Assembly: GCA_038030265.1 (NCBI GenBank)
Contig: CM075942.1
Location: 620,001-684,000 of the forward strand
Source of the DNA: Corythucha ciliata
Taxonomy: Eukaryota; Arthropoda; Insecta; Hemiptera; Tingidae
Direction of reading: 5' to 3'
Length of the DNA stretch: 64,000 bases
Both the position numbers and the translations under genes were made by a program. Position 1 is the stretch's first letter. Every line of letters starts with the position of its first letter. Shown one piece after another: positions 33,405 to 45,512 of the stretch. The notes under the pieces are model-generated. The model worked only from the letters and a program-made list of their open reading frames with translations. It was not told where the DNA came from and made no database searches.

Positions 33405-36400
33405 ATGTCCTTAATAAACAACTACTTTATACAGTGGAACGCAAGAGGATTACATGGCAAATGTGACGAACTTAGACACCTGATAGCTAAATATAACCCG
33501 GTAATCATGGGTATTCAGGAAACGCACTTCAGTCAAACGTACATTCGACAAGTGAGAGGGTACAACTTATTCCATAAACCCACAACGATAGTTCAAGGAG
33601 GACGTCGACATGGTGGAGTGGCTATTTACGTCTCAGAGGGCGTTAAAGCTGAAAACTTGATTTTAGACACACCGTTGCAAGCTGTTGCCGTTCGAATAAA
33701 TGTGTCTGTCCCTATCACGGTGTGTTCTTTGTACCTTCCAGACCCATCATGGCGACAGAATGAACTGAAGGCATTGTTTCGAGCCTTACCAACTCCCATA
33801 CTGGTACTAAGTGATACAAACACCCACAATTTAGCCTGGGGTTCTCGGCAAACGACTAACGCAGGTTGCCTATTGGAATCTGTAATAACAGAGTGTAATC
33901 TCATAGTTCTGAACACTGGGGAACCTACCCATTTCACATCGAGTTCAGGAAGCTTCGATGCAATTGACCTGAGCGTGTCTAGTCTTTCAATCGCGACATC
34001 ATTTGAGTGGTTCACTGTTGATGATCTACATCAGTCGGATCACTTTCCGATAGTACTGAGACACAACACATCCCGCTTCTTAACGGAGCACCCAGAGCGG
34101 TGGAAATTGAAATTAGCCGATTAGGGGAAATTTGAGTCAGCACTGAACTTTGAGGAGTTGACTGGAGACATTGAACACGACGTAATGAGCACCACAAGGT
34201 CCATAATTAACGCCGCCAGGCAGTCGATACCACGAGGTGCGAAAGATCTGAGAAAGAAAGGAGTGCCCTGGTGGACACCAGAAATCAAGGCCGCAAATCA
34301 AATTAAAAAACGGAAGTTAAATATACTAAAGAAAAATCCGACACCTGAAAACCTCATAGAATTTAAGAAGCACCGAGCTATGGAACGTCGTATGAAGCGT
34401 GAAGCCAAAACGGCGTCATGGCAGCAATACGTTTCCGTGCTCACTGAAGGCACCCAATCCTGTGAAGTGTGGCGGAAAATACAGGAGCTCAGAGGGACAT
34501 CAAGCTCAACATGCCCTTCTTTGATTATTGACCTTGACGGTCAATCTCGAACTGTAATGTTTGACGTCGTTGAATGCTTTGCAGACCACTACTCCCAAAT
34601 CGCTTCGAGCAATAGTTACTTGCCTGAAGTTAAAAGAGCCATTGAATCGAGTAACACCTCAACAGTGAAGACATTTCCAACAACATTGAACTCGGAAGCG
34701 TATAACTGCCTGTTTACCTTCGCAGAATTAGATAGAGTAATATCGTCACTATCGACGAAAAAATCCCCCGGCTTAGATGAAGTACCGAATGAATTTATTA
34801 GTCATTTACCCAAATATGGAAAAATTCACCTACTCAAACTTTACAACGAACTTTGGTTAAACCAAGTGTACCCGCAGGCGTGGAAAACGTCGATCGTAGT
34901 ACCGGTTAAAAAAACCCGGTAAAGATCCCCAGAATCCTGCAAGTTACCGTCCAATATCGCTAACTAGCTGCATGGGAAAAGTTTTTGAGGGATTAATTAA
35001 TTACAGGCTGGTTTCGCTGATTGAACGCCAAGGATGGCTAAACCCCTTCCAAGCAGGCTTTAGACCGGGCCATTCGACAATAGACTTGCTTGTTTACCTC
35101 GAGAAAACTGTACAAGACGCATTTATTAATAGAAACCATGTAACCGCGGTGTTCTTTGATTTACAGAGCGCCTTTGACAAGGTTTGGCGGCCTTGCGTAC
35201 TTCGACAATTGAGTGAATGGGGAGTCGAAGGAAACCTTCCAAAACTTGTGGAAAGCTTCTTAGAAAACCGCAGTTTTCAAGTTCGTATCGGGGCAACCCA
35301 TTCGTCTTCGAGGAAATCAGAAATTGGCGTACCTCAAGGGTCTGTACTTAGTGCAACAATGTTTCTTGTAGCTATAAATGGGCTGACGAAAGATGTACCT
35401 GCAATCGTGCATAAATCCTTTTACGCGGATGATTTAGCCATATTTCTGGAACATTCCAAGAATTGCTCCTCGGCAAGCACGATTTTGCAAGAAAGTATAA
35501 ATAGACTGATGACCGAAGCTGCCAAAAGAGGACTTACATTCTCCTACGAGAAATCAGCGGCACTCCACTTTTGCAGGTTAAGGACGCCACATGACCCACC
35601 GGGACTAGCACTAGGAGAATCAATAATACCGTACAAGGAAACACACAAGTTTCTCGGGGTGATCTTTGACACCTCCCTGAGATGGAAAGCCCATATCTCG
35701 TATTTGACAGGTCGCTGTACGAGGGACATCAACTTGATTCGCTTGCTTTCGAACCACAGATGGGGAGGCGACGCAAAGCTTTTGCTCCGCGTCCTTGATG
35801 TACTGATAAGGACAAAGATTGATTACGGGTCCTTAGTATACGGCTCAGCCCGAACATCGTGGCTTAAGCCTTTAGACCGCATCTATCAGGCCGGTATCCG
35901 GCTTGCCACTGGAGCATTTCGAACTAGCCCGTGCGAGGCCCTATTCGTGGTTTCAAACTTATTACCCCTTGAGTATCGGCGATACCACACACAGCTGAAT
36001 TATGCTATCAAACTTGAAACTAAAAGAGATCATTTCTTGAACACAAAAATTTCCCAAGAGAGTCATGCAGACATCTACAGATCATTACGAAGCCGAACTC
36101 GACCCTGTTTTATTCGAACTAGAGAACTGCGATACGCGTTCGGACATCAACCCGTTTTATGTGAAATGGCTCCTCATGCCCACCCATGGCAAATACCAGA
36201 CCTCAGCGCAGATTTACAACTCTCAATATACCCGAAAAATATTTTACCTCCCTCTAAACTACGAGCATTATTCTATTCGCAGGTTGAGAGATATTCTGAG
36301 TATTTACACGTATATACAGATGGATCCAAAATGGAAGGTGGTGTGGGATGTGCCTTTTACATCCCAAAACGAAGTCTGTTTTCCAAAAAGAGTTTGCCAG

Positions 36401-37125
36401 GACACTCGTCAATCCTTACTGCCGAGCTCTATGCCATTCTACATGCACTAGATATGTTGCTATTAACGATAATAGAAGAAGAAAAAAAGAACGTCCTACT
36501 CATAACAGACTCCATGAGCAGTATACAGCTTCTGAAGGACAAGTTTAATGCTGAGCAATTACCTCGATCAATACATATGAGGTTGCTAGACCTTCACCAG
36601 AAAGGGGTTCTTGTCACATTCATGTGGGTTCCAAGCCACATTGGAATAACAGGAAATGAGCGAGTGGACCTGCTGGCGAAAGAAGCAGCCACCTCTGCAT
36701 GCGTAGATCCTGTCCCGGTAGCTCTTCTAGACGAGAAACATCGGCTGAAGGATAAATTATGGAGCACCTGGCAAGAGAAATGGGAACGGAGCACAACCCA
36801 ATTAAGAAATATCTGCCCTGATGTGAGGAATGTTGAAATTATCGATGCTAAAGGTACAAGAAAAGAAAAGGTGATATATACGAGAGTGTGCATTGGCCAT
36901 ACGAGATTGACACATGCACATCATTTGCTAGGATCACGGCGACCATTGTGCGATATATGCAATGTCAGCCTAACAATTGAGCACGTTCTGTTTCATTGCC
37001 GGCTATTTTCAACAGCGAGGGAACAGTATCGGCTTCCAACAGATATCAGAGAGCTATTAAAACCTAGTAATATAGAACTCGTAATGAGATATTTAAAAGC
37101 AATTAATTTATACAACGAGGTTTAA
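33405..37125 (+). pseudogene. Element D ORF2: AP endonuclease, RT, RNase H
   Basis: Domains in order: APE-type endonuclease at 33405-34110 (IQWNARGL, GIQETHF, LSDTNTHNLAWGS, SDHFPIVL); RT from about 34750 (KSPGLDEVPNEF, YRPISLTSC, FFDLQSAFDKVWR, GVPQGSVLSATMF, FYADDLAIF); RNase H at about 36308-36690 (VYTDGSKMEGG, TAELYAILHAL, LLITDSMSS, WVPSHIGITGNERVD); a C-terminal zinc-knuckle-like CDICNVSLTIEHVLFHC near 36949. Two lesions: a TAG at 34122 in a spot where a Trp codon is likely, and a one-base shift in an A-run near 34910. The RNase H domain places it in the I group. Confidence 0.9.
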
Positions 37126-37592
37126 AGAATACTTACAATGTCTTGACAAAACACGAATCCGACTGTGATAAAAATCCGACTGTCTGTGATATAGTACTGT
37201 GATATAAACGATCAGTGAAACTGAAGCCTGAGGGCAAGAACGAAAATACACAAAGTAACAAGTTAACAAAATAGGCACGTAGAACATAATACTTATCTGA
37301 AATATTGAAAACCCGAAGAAACATTTTGTGCTACAATAGTGTGATATGGCTAACTTGGTGTGCCATAGAGATCAGCAGCATCTGGGAAGAAAAGTAAATG
37401 TAGTAGCTGGCGATAGTATGATTAGGTAAAAGAGAAATTGGTACGTACCTGATAAGCCTGAAGACGGAAATAGAAAATAACAGGAAGCACCTGAAACTGA
37501 AAATTAGTAAGATTAGTACCTTAAAATAAAACCAACTACAAGTAAACTTCTTACCTCGCTGAAGGCTAATGACCGTTGATGTCGATGCCTGT

Positions 37593-37628
<36 letters not shown>
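37126..37628 (+). other. 3' UTR and poly(A) of element D
   Basis: Non-coding AT-rich tail after the ORF2 stop, ending in about 30 A residues and then (TAA)n belonging to C. A poly(A) end in plus orientation fixes D's direction. Confidence 0.8.
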
Positions 37629-37630
<2 letters not shown>

Positions 37631-37701
37631 ATAATAATAATAATAATGTATTTAGCCTTTAACTAGTGTTACAAGAATCGGCACGTCAGAACTTGAAAAT
37701 A

Positions 37702-40259
37702 TTAATTGTCCATGAATTCCTTCAAACTATACAATACTCGATCCGTTAGAAACGACTTTACGTCTTTGATTTTTAAACGACCATCACTATTAATCAGTCC
37801 ACGCGGTAATTTATTGTACAGAATCGGAGCCATATATGCTGGGTTCAGCTCGCTTTTTACAAGCCGGACGCGCTCTGGAGCCAGCTTAGATGCACCTCGT
37901 GTATTGTGCGAATGGATGGATGACAATTGCGGAAACTCATTGAATCGTCTATGGACAAGTTTGAAGCACTCGTAAACGTAGGCTCCGTAAAGAGTGAGAA
38001 TATTGAAATCTCTGAAGGCACTTCGGCTCAGTCATACTTCTTGAGACCCGCCAGACATCGCACTGCGCTTTTTTGCAGTCTAAAAAGCGAACCCGTTCCT
38101 GGAGCCTTCCCCCACACACCGATCGCGTACACCAAGACGGAGTGGAAGTATCCAAAATAAATTATTCTGAGAACCTCATGAGACACGAGGTTCCGGAGTC
38201 TTCTTAACAGGAATACTACTCTAGTCAATCTTGTTTCAAGTCCAGAGATGTGGTCTTTGAAAGATAATTTAGTATCGAGGTACACTCCGAGAAATTTTAC
38301 CACGCTCTGACCAAGCGGTGGGAGGTGGTGGAGGCAAAACGCAACTTTTACAGATTTCTCTCGGTTTAATAGCAGCCCATTTTCGCGGAACCATTCATTA
38401 GCTGCAGTTACATCCTCGTCGCTCAGCGAAGCATCCTGTATCGACGATGTGTGAGTGGTCAGTAGAGTTGTGTCGTCCGCGTACATGAACAAATTACTGT
38501 TTCGTATCGCTATGCCCGAGTCATTAATCAGGATGAGGAAAAGGGTTGGGCCTAGAATAGAGCCCTGAGGAACTCCTCGAGTGACTGGTAACAGACTTGA
38601 ATCTCTTCCGTTTACCGAGACGTACTGGAACCGATCAGACAGGTACGATCGTATGAGAGCCAGGGCCACCCCGCCGACACCAATATTTCCCAACTTTGCG
38701 AGTAATACGCCATGCTCGGCCTGGTCGAAAGCCAAGGACAGGTTCAAAAAGGCCCCAACAGATGTATTTTTAGCCTCAAAGGAGGTGAGAATTCGAGAAA
38801 CGAGCGAGGAGATGGCGTCAACCGTGGATTTCCCTTTTTGAAAGCCGTATTGATCTGGCGAGATTATCCTTGATTCATTGAGATATTCCCAAAGTTGTTC
38901 GTTGATGCAAAATTCGACGATCTTGGATAGAACTGGGAGGATGGAAATCGGTCGATAATTACCAATTTCAGCCCTGTCACCCTTTTTAAACACGGGCACG
39001 ACTCTAGCGATTTTGAGGGCATTCGGGAATCTTCCAGACGACAGGTAGTTATTGACAAGGCTAAGCACGGCGCCCTCAATAAAGGGGAACGCCTCAGCGA
39101 AAAGTCTGGTGTCCAAATCATAACAATCCTTCGCATCCGACCTTTTCATTACCTTGACACAATGACGCAATGACTCCAGTGAGACTGTCCTAAAACCAAG
39201 CATTCCAGTTACGCGACTACTGCTCCCAGCAACTCGAAGATCAAAATTGGAGTCCCCTAGATCGGAACTGGAAGCACGGACAAAGTGAACGTTCAGTTCA
39301 TGTGCTTCAAAAGGAATTTTTGGACCCGGCCTATCAGAGCCACATTCTGACTTGACAAGTTTCCAGGCTGCCATGCACTTATTAGAATGCGAGTTTATAT
39401 AATTCGTGTTGTAATCTTTTTTGGCCACTTGAAGAGCTCTATGGTATTGGGTCTTACATTCCTTGAAAATAATCATATTTTCAGCTGATGGCTCGGCTTT
39501 GAGAACTGCATTACGAAAGTCCAAATACCGTTTCATCTGTCTCAGCGCCGGCGACTACCAAGGCTTCCTACTGGATTTGGAGGTATCCCTCTTGGTTTTT
39601 CGTGTCTTTGCTGGTAGTGCTGAATCCAACATCTCTCCAATGTCCCCCAAAAAGGAATCATAGCACTGAACTATAAACGGACTGGTCCAGATTTGTTAAG
39701 ACATTGTCCAGACAACGATCAAGGCGAGTGGGAGAATTAATCGTGTGGAAGAATCCATAACTTCGGAAGCAGTTTTTAAATTGATTAACATAGCTATCGT
39801 TCAGGTCCCGCAGGTCTAGATTGAAGTCACCAACGACGACTGCACGATGACCACTCGTGTCCAAGTATTGAAACAACAAGTCAATTGTATCGACGAAGCG
39901 ACTCCTGTTCCCATTTGGAGATCGGTAAACGCATACGACGAGTAAGTTTGTCATAGGATGACTCAGGCCGCTCAGTTTAATTCCAGTCAATTCGCAGTCC
40001 ATTTCAACAGAGAGCGAATTAATTAAAGAAAACAGGAGAAAACTCCAGTCCATCTCTAACAAAAATAGCAACTCCACCGCCCCTTGCATATTGCCTTGAG
40101 AAGCTCGTAGCCAATTTGAAGCTATGCAACTTGAAAAAATTTATTTCCTCAGTCTTGACGCCGTACTCGGACAGACAGGCCACGCTGATGCCCATAGTAT
40201 TAATAAAATCTTCGAGGGGGAGAATTTTGTTCCTTACCCACCTACCTGAATTAGACGTG
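37702..40259 (-). pseudogene. Element C ORF2: AP endonuclease, RT and C-terminal domain
   Basis: The endonuclease is in pieces: an N-terminal segment near 40256-40020 (ISVACLSEYGVK, RYARGGGVAIFV), then a shifted piece 40000-39660 (VVCVYRSPNGN, VVVGDFNLDLRD). About 80 residues at its end are missing. RT 39536-38028: VVPVFKKGDR, NYRPISILPVLSKI, QYGFQKGKSTVDA, GVPQGSILGPTLF, YADDTTLL. The first catalytic Asp position reads GAFLNLSLAFDQ, Asn instead of Asp. After a frameshift near 38030 the tail has SHNTRGASKL and YNKLPRGLIN (37926-37702). It is broken at several points and inactive. Confidence 0.85.
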
Positions 40260-40264
40260 TCTAG

Positions 40265-41505
40265 TCATGCACTGTTTGGGGCACTCTCCATTCGAACTGG
40301 GCGTGGAGGACCGAGCCATCTAGCTGGAGCAATTAAGCATCCCTTTGGCCAGATTTTTGGATCGAACAAAGTCTCGTAAAATATTTCATCAACCACTAAG
40401 CGGAAGGATGAATATGAATCATACTTCGTTGGTAATTTATCACATGTAATCCCGCTGTCGAAACCGAGCTCGCGTACCAGACTCAAGATTTCGTCGGGCG
40501 TAACTGACGGTGCAAATCGCGACAGGAAAAGTCCTTTCTTTCTAGGAGCCGTAAGCACTCTCGAACAGCTTTTCTCACCCCGCACCGCTAGTTCTCTCCT
40601 TTTAACATTGAACTTTTTACCAAGCCGAGGATTAGGAACAGAAATAGGGGGTCCAAACACCTTCCCATCAGCGAGATTTGATGAGACCACTGACGAAAAA
40701 CTCTTTCCTCCCTGCACAGCCTCTCTTCTCTCGACCCTAATGCATGGTAAGGGATCTTCCCTCCCGAAATTTGTACTCTCGTTGCTGATAGTTGGATTTG
40801 CAGGTGTAGTCTCTGAGCAACCCTGAACATCCGTTTCGGTTTCCCCGGAGCAAGGGGAACCCGGATCGCACCAGTCAATTTATTTTTATTTATTTTAGAT
40901 TCGTCTCTTCCCTGACCACGCAGACGCTTAACAAAGCCGGAATTCTTCTCAATGTCGTCATCATGATGTTGCACAGCAACATAGTCACTAGCAACGGAAT
41001 GCGCCGTCGTTCCATTCTTTCTCCCAGCTACAACATTTTGTGTTGACGTTTCAAAACAATCCTTATACGGTGGAGTAACACCGGTGTCGAAAGAGCAGGA
41101 AGCTCCTTTTGAGCCTTTGCCCTCTGAGAGTTTTTTGTCGAGTTTATCCAATGATAGTCGGATTTGTTTATTTTCATTTTCAAGCATATCCAGTTTTCCC
41201 AGTAACTTTATGTTTGTTTCGCCTAATACCTTCAATTGTGTCGCTACAACGTCATAAATAGCGGCAAAGTCGAGCGCTGAAAGTTCCCCGCTGATACAGG
41301 CTGCTACCCGCGTTGAGCATTGCACACAAAATCACTTTATTTTGTTCGCTAAAAGTGAAAATTTTTCGAAATCACTATTTGAGAAGCCGACACAGTTTGC
41401 ATGGAAATGTTTACCACACACACCATCGCAAGTTAGTGGCACGGTAGGTAGGCTTATAGCATTTATACAGAGAGCACAAATCTTGAAACCGGGCGCGTCC
41501 GCCAT
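40265..41505 (-). pseudogene. Element C ORF1, PHD-finger protein
   Basis: ATG at 41505, 13 bp inside the element. Residues about 10-65 form a PHD-type zinc finger: CALC, CDGVCGKHFHANC, and CVQC after an in-frame TGA that lies where Trp is typical. A coiled-coil stretch follows (about 85-125: LKVLGETNIKLLGKLDMLEN, KLDKKLSEG), then a basic linker. After a frameshift near 40650 comes a small domain (LFLSRFAPSVTPDEILSLV, LFDPKIWPKGCLI) resembling the RNA-binding part of LINE ORF1 proteins. It ends at 40265. Confidence 0.75.
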
Positions 41506-41524
41506 CTTTTCTAAAGTGTTTTAA

Positions 41525-41889
41525 GTATGTCCTGAGGAAACCGTCAGGTCCACCTGATTCTGGGTCATCGTGGTAGCTCCGAAGGACAGCTGGAATCAAT
41601 TCTGGTTTTATTTGAATTCTTCCGTGAATTCGTTGAGTAGTTGATTCAGTAATATTTGCTTCTAAACGGCCAACACAGAGCCGAGATAGGGCGTCAGCAT
41701 CCTCGAGGTCGCTACCCTTTCTGTGGTTAATTTTTAAATCATAACCCATTAGAAATACTTGCCACCTTGCAAGACGACCTTTTGGCTCCTTTAGGGTCAA
41801 AAGGTAGCTTAAAGCCTGGTGATCGGTATGAATTGTGCATGGCCTATTCTCGATATAGCTTCGAAAGTATTTTAGGGCTTTTGTAACAG
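41525..41889 (-). pseudogene. Element B RNase H end and integrase zinc region
   Basis: The minus-strand frame reads KGRLARWQVFLMGYDLKINH and DLEDADALSRL, the usual end of Gypsy RNase H, followed by the start of integrase (GFLRTYLK). It is cut at 41524 by C and resumes at 30847. A frameshift near 41800-41890 separates it from the RT-RNase H frame upstream. Confidence 0.8.
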
Positions 41890-43020
41890 CTAGAGCCTCC
41901 TTGTCAGTAACTGAATAATTGATTTCAGGCTTCGAGAAGGTGTACGAGTAGTATCTATTACTCGAAGCTGGCAGTTTTTCTTTTGGGAAATATCGCGCTG
42001 ATAAAGGTTACCTCCACAACCGTAATGCGAAGATTCTGTACACAATTCAAATGGCAGTTTCCAATCGGGTAACTGAAGGATGGGGTTCGACGAAATGCTC
42101 CGAACCAACAGTTGAAAAGCCTCTTCTGCTTCTTCTGTCCAAACGAATTTCACCTCTTTTGCTTTTAATCTGTCCAGAGGCCGAATAATCTTAGCATAAT
42201 TAGGGATAAAAGATCGAAAATGACCTGTCAAACCAGTGAAAACTCGCAAGGTGTGAAGGTCGTGTGGTCTTTGCATGTTTCTTACTTTATCTATTGACTC
42301 CTGTTTCGTTGTTTTTGTATTTCTATCAATAACTCTGCCAAGAAATGTAACCCGATTCTCGCCGATCGCACTTTTATCGATGTTGACTGCTAAAATGGCC
42401 TCGGCCAACTTTTGTAGGACGAGGTATGTCCTTTCCCCACATTCATCCTTAGAGTGGCCTCCGATTAGGATGTCATCGATGTACACGCGTATCAATGGAT
42501 CGTTGAGTAGGTCACCTAGAACATGAGTCATGGCTCGCTGAAATTTCGATGGGGAATTCTTCCAGCCGAAGGGAAACCGGTTGAACTCAAAATGGCCGAA
42601 AGGAAGTACATACAAGTTGCTTTTATCCTTGGGGGTTGATATGGAAGGTATGGGGCTTTTATCAACCAGGTTAAAATGGTTGTTACTTGTCGCCCGTTGA
42701 TGCACCAATTGGTATCCCAGTTTGGCTAGCGTGGGGTGCCCAATGATTAAGTCATAAGACAGCTCATCCATCACATAGGCCTTTTCTTCCACTTCAACGC
42801 CGTTTGATACGATTTTAATTGAAACAGAAGTGCTTATCCGCTCAGTGGACCCATTAAACCCTTTTAACATTTTACTTTCTTTCATACACGGCCATTTATT
42901 CTGTACAACTACCTTGGACCTCACGATGTTGACAGTGGCGCCCGTATCCAGAAATACCTCCATTGGAATATTATTTATTAGAAACTTTTGGGTGAGAGAA
43001 GAATGAACTGAGTAGGCCAC
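41890..43020 (-). pseudogene. Element B protease, partial RT and RNase H
   Basis: The protease keeps its active site (VFLDTGATVNIV) and the C-terminal LIIGHPTLAKLG. RT is joined abruptly downstream: the N-terminal motifs carrying the first catalytic Asp are missing and sequence resumes at FGHFEFNRFPFGWKNSPSKF, then YIDDILIGGHS. RNase H follows (FELCTESSHYGCGG), with Glu where an Asp is usual. The internal deletion alone would abolish replication. Confidence 0.85.
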
Positions 43021-43049
43021 AAAATATGGTGAAAAAAAATCCGAATTTT

Positions 43050-43292
43050 TTACTTTTGCTTGTCTCCCTTGAAGGAAGCCATAGGCTCTAACGGCTTAAG
43101 TTTTTCTAAAGCGTGACGAAAGTCATCCCTTGAATTGAACTCCTGATGGGAAAGATGAGTTTGAAACGTTTGGGGCAGGCCAAGCATGGCTAAAAGTATG
43201 AATGCCCGATCTGGAAGTTCACCGTAAGCTAGAGAAAGCAGAGACTCAGAGTTTGGAGGGAACTGCATGTATTTATATTTTGAGGTGTTACA
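43050..43292 (-). pseudogene. Element B truncated 5' LTR fused to gag remnant
   Basis: The first ~45 bp of the LTR (43292 to about 43248) run directly into mid-gag coding (AFILLAMLGLPQTFQTHL, FRHALEKLKPLEPM). The rest of the LTR, the primer site and the gag start are deleted. The frame breaks before the protease at about 43030. Confidence 0.75.
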
Positions 43293-44178
43293 CTACCACA
43301 ACATGATACTCGTTCTGACACACACTCGGTGCACTTTGACACATTCGACGAAGAACAAGAATCCTTCAAGTCCTACCGTCAAAGGCTAGAGAATTTCTTT
43401 GAACTCCGCAAAACATTCGCGGAACTTCACCGGCCAATGAAACGCTCAAAGCTCGAATACTAATTAACGCTCTTGGAGCGAAATATTACACTTTTCTTGC
43501 AAGCCTCACGTCACCAGATCTGCCGTCATCGAAGACTTATGACTAGTTGATAACAACAGTTGAGAAACAATTGTGCCCAAAATCCAACGTGCATACGGAA
43601 CGGCACAAATTCCTATCTCGCTTCCAAAGGAATGGTGAATCTGTTTCTCAGTACTTATCTGGACTAAAAGAATTGGGCGTCTCATGTAACTGGACATGTC
43701 ATAACGATAGCTGCAACAGAACCATTCAAAGCATTCTTCAAGCTCAGTTCAGCCGAGGTCTTCGAGATTCCAACATTCGGGAGCAAATTCTTCAAAAGGA
43801 AGACACAGTAGACCTCGAAAAATCGGTAGAAATAGCTCTAGCGATGGAAGCTGCGAAACGGCAGAATTATTTGTATACATCTCCAGATAGTGAAGTCCAC
43901 ACGAAGTTAAAAAAATACAAAATCAAACACATTTTGTTTCCAAGTCTTCACAATCGGACAAAAAACGTGATATGCTCGACCGCCTGGGGCTTCAAAACGT
44001 ATGCTTGTCTTGTGGACGAGACAACCACCGAACAAGGAATTGCAAGTATAAAAGAAATCTCCGGTGTGACGCCTGCTGAAAACCTGGACACATAAAAAAA
44101 GTTTGTTTATCACAACAGAACCGAACCAATCAAGTCATAGAGTCCGAAAAAAGTGGCGCATCCGACGACAGTGATTTT
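43293..44178 (+). pseudogene. Element A gag, main part with two zinc knuckles
   Basis: Resumes after B. A gag-core-like region (FDEEQESFKSYRQRLENFF, HKFLSRFQRNGESVSQYL) spans 43340-43860 with a stop and shifts near 43460 and 43545. Two CCHC knuckles lie in an adjacent frame near 44001-44110: CLSCGRDNHRTRNC and C-D-A-C-(stop)-K-P-G-H-I-K-K-V-C, where a Gly-type codon has become TGA. Gag would form the particle around the RNA; this copy cannot. Confidence 0.78.
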
Positions 44179-45352
44179 TGAGCGCATTCGAATATGACAT
44201 AAAACACAAACCTGCTCATTTACACCGCCACGTCGACTATTTTTTCCGAAATCCCCTTACACTGGACGTAAAAAAATTACATTCTTCCGAAGAATCTTAT
44301 ACGAAGTTAATCAAACAAACTTGAACACTATTGTAGACACTTGTCCCATTACTCCAGAATTTATTAGACAAGAAACCGACAAAGACCCCGAGCTTTCGAC
44401 TCTTAAAAGTAAGCTAATTTCCGGAAGAGTTCGAGACGCTGAATATTCGATGCACTTGGGCATAATAATGCGTGGCGTTCGTGTCTATGTGCCAGTCACT
44501 TTGCGTCCGACTATATTAAAAAAATTACATTCGTCTCATGTTGGCATAGTCAAAATGAAGGCTATTGCACGGAGCGTTTGCTATTGGCCTGGAATTGACA
44601 AAAATATAGAATCCATAGTGAAAAGTTGCCAAAGCTGCGCGGAAGTAAAAAATAATCCTAACAAGGCTCCTCCGCACAGCTGGGAGGAACCGTCAGAGAA
44701 GTGGCAACGCATTCACGTGGATTATGCTGGCCCGTTCAAAGAACATTATTTTTTGATTGTTGTCGACGCGCGATCAAAATGGCTAGAAATGAATATGTTT
44801 CCAAAGGCGCCCACATCAAAATCAACAATCCAATGCCTGGACCAAATATTCGCGCGAAATGGCCTGCCAATGACAATCGTTTCGGACAATGCTAGCATTT
44901 TCAAATCTGACGAATTCTTCAGCTACTGTCGATCAAATGGCATTGAACAGAGATTTTGCGCTCCAAATCATCCAGCAACGAATGGCTTAGCGGAACGTTC
45001 TGTACACAATTTCAAACAAAAACTGAAGGCAATGAGTAATGACAGTGGAAGTTTACTAGAAAAACTTAATGCTTTTCTTTTCAAGTACAAAAGTACGCCT
45101 CTGCGGAACGGGAAAAGTCCAGGTGAAATATTCATGAACCGATCTTTGCGAGCAAAACTTCACATTATGAAACCGATACCTACACGCAATTGTGCCAAGT
45201 CAACACCAGAACAGACCGGGCTTGTGCGACATCTTTCTCCAGGGGACCGAGTGCAAGCAAGGAATTACCTTGGAACAGCCGTTTGGAAATTAGGTTCTGT
45301 CCTTGGACGTCTCGGTCGACTTCACTACCTTATAAGACTAGACTCAGGATAA
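44179..45352 (+). pseudogene. Element A RNase H end and integrase
   Basis: Starts with the end of RNase H (FEYDIKHKPAHLHRHVDYFS), directly after gag, so protease and most of RT are deleted. Integrase 44321-45352 is open: zinc region HSSHVGIVKMK and CQSC; catalytic core VDYAGPF, IVSDNASIF and NHPATNGLAER (D,D,E); then a C-terminal SPGDRVQARNYLG. The integrase looks intact while the rest of A does not. Confidence 0.85.
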
Positions 45353-45442
45353 GAAATTAAAAGGCACATAAATCAAATACTCAAAACAGAGGTAAAGTGA
45401 AGGAATCCACGGTACGGATCTCAACGTCTAAGTGCCGGAGAC

Positions 45443-45512
45443 TGTCGTATCCAAACAAATGTAACCAAAGCGACAAGTTCATTTTTATTTTAAGAAGAAA
45501 ACATATTTTTAT
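45443..45512 (+). repeat. 3' LTR of element A, left part
   Basis: Begins TGTCGTATCC and follows the 5' LTR up to ACATATTTTTAT, where E interrupts it. It is also the empty-site control for the MITE at 25572-25712. Confidence 0.85.

Larger units (their letters stand above)
30899..37628 (+). mobile_element. I-type non-LTR retrotransposon D, complete ends, nearly intact
   Basis: Begins CCCTCTGTGGGTGGGGG directly after the (TAA)n tract and ends in an A-run at about 37589-37621. It has a 5' UTR of about 450 bp, ORF1, a 76-bp spacer, ORF2 with endonuclease-RT-RNase H and a 3' UTR of about 470 bp. Only one nonsense change and one frameshift were seen in ORF2, so this is the youngest LINE in the window. 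The target duplication cannot be read because the site is itself a microsatellite. Confidence 0.88.
30848..41517 (-). mobile_element. Non-LTR retrotransposon C (PHD-ORF1, CR1/L2/Jockey-like) in integrase of B
   Basis: Bounded by GTTTTAA at 30841-30847 and 41518-41524. Order on the minus strand: ORF1 starting 13 bp after the insertion point, then ORF2 with endonuclease, RT and C-terminal domain, then a (TTA)n tail. Its own length is about 3.9 kb; element D sits inside the microsatellite tail. Starting so close to its ORF1 ATG, it may be nearly full length at the 5' end. Multiple stops and shifts make it inactive. Confidence 0.85.
25955..43292 (-). mobile_element. LTR retrotransposon B (Ty3/Gypsy) inserted in gag of A
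   Basis: Bounded by CTAC at 25951-25954 and 43293-43296. Coding runs on the minus strand: gag remnant, protease, RT, RNase H, integrase, polypurine tract, 3' LTR. B's own sequence totals about 2.8 kb; the rest is element C (with D inside) and element H3. The 5' LTR keeps only its first ~45 bp fused to mid-gag, and the RT lacks its N-terminal half, so B is an internally deleted copy. Confidence 0.88.

Noticed and set aside
36065..36451. 128-codon plus-strand ORF
   Set aside because: It lies wholly inside ORF2 of element D in another frame, between RT and RNase H, and has no domain of its own.
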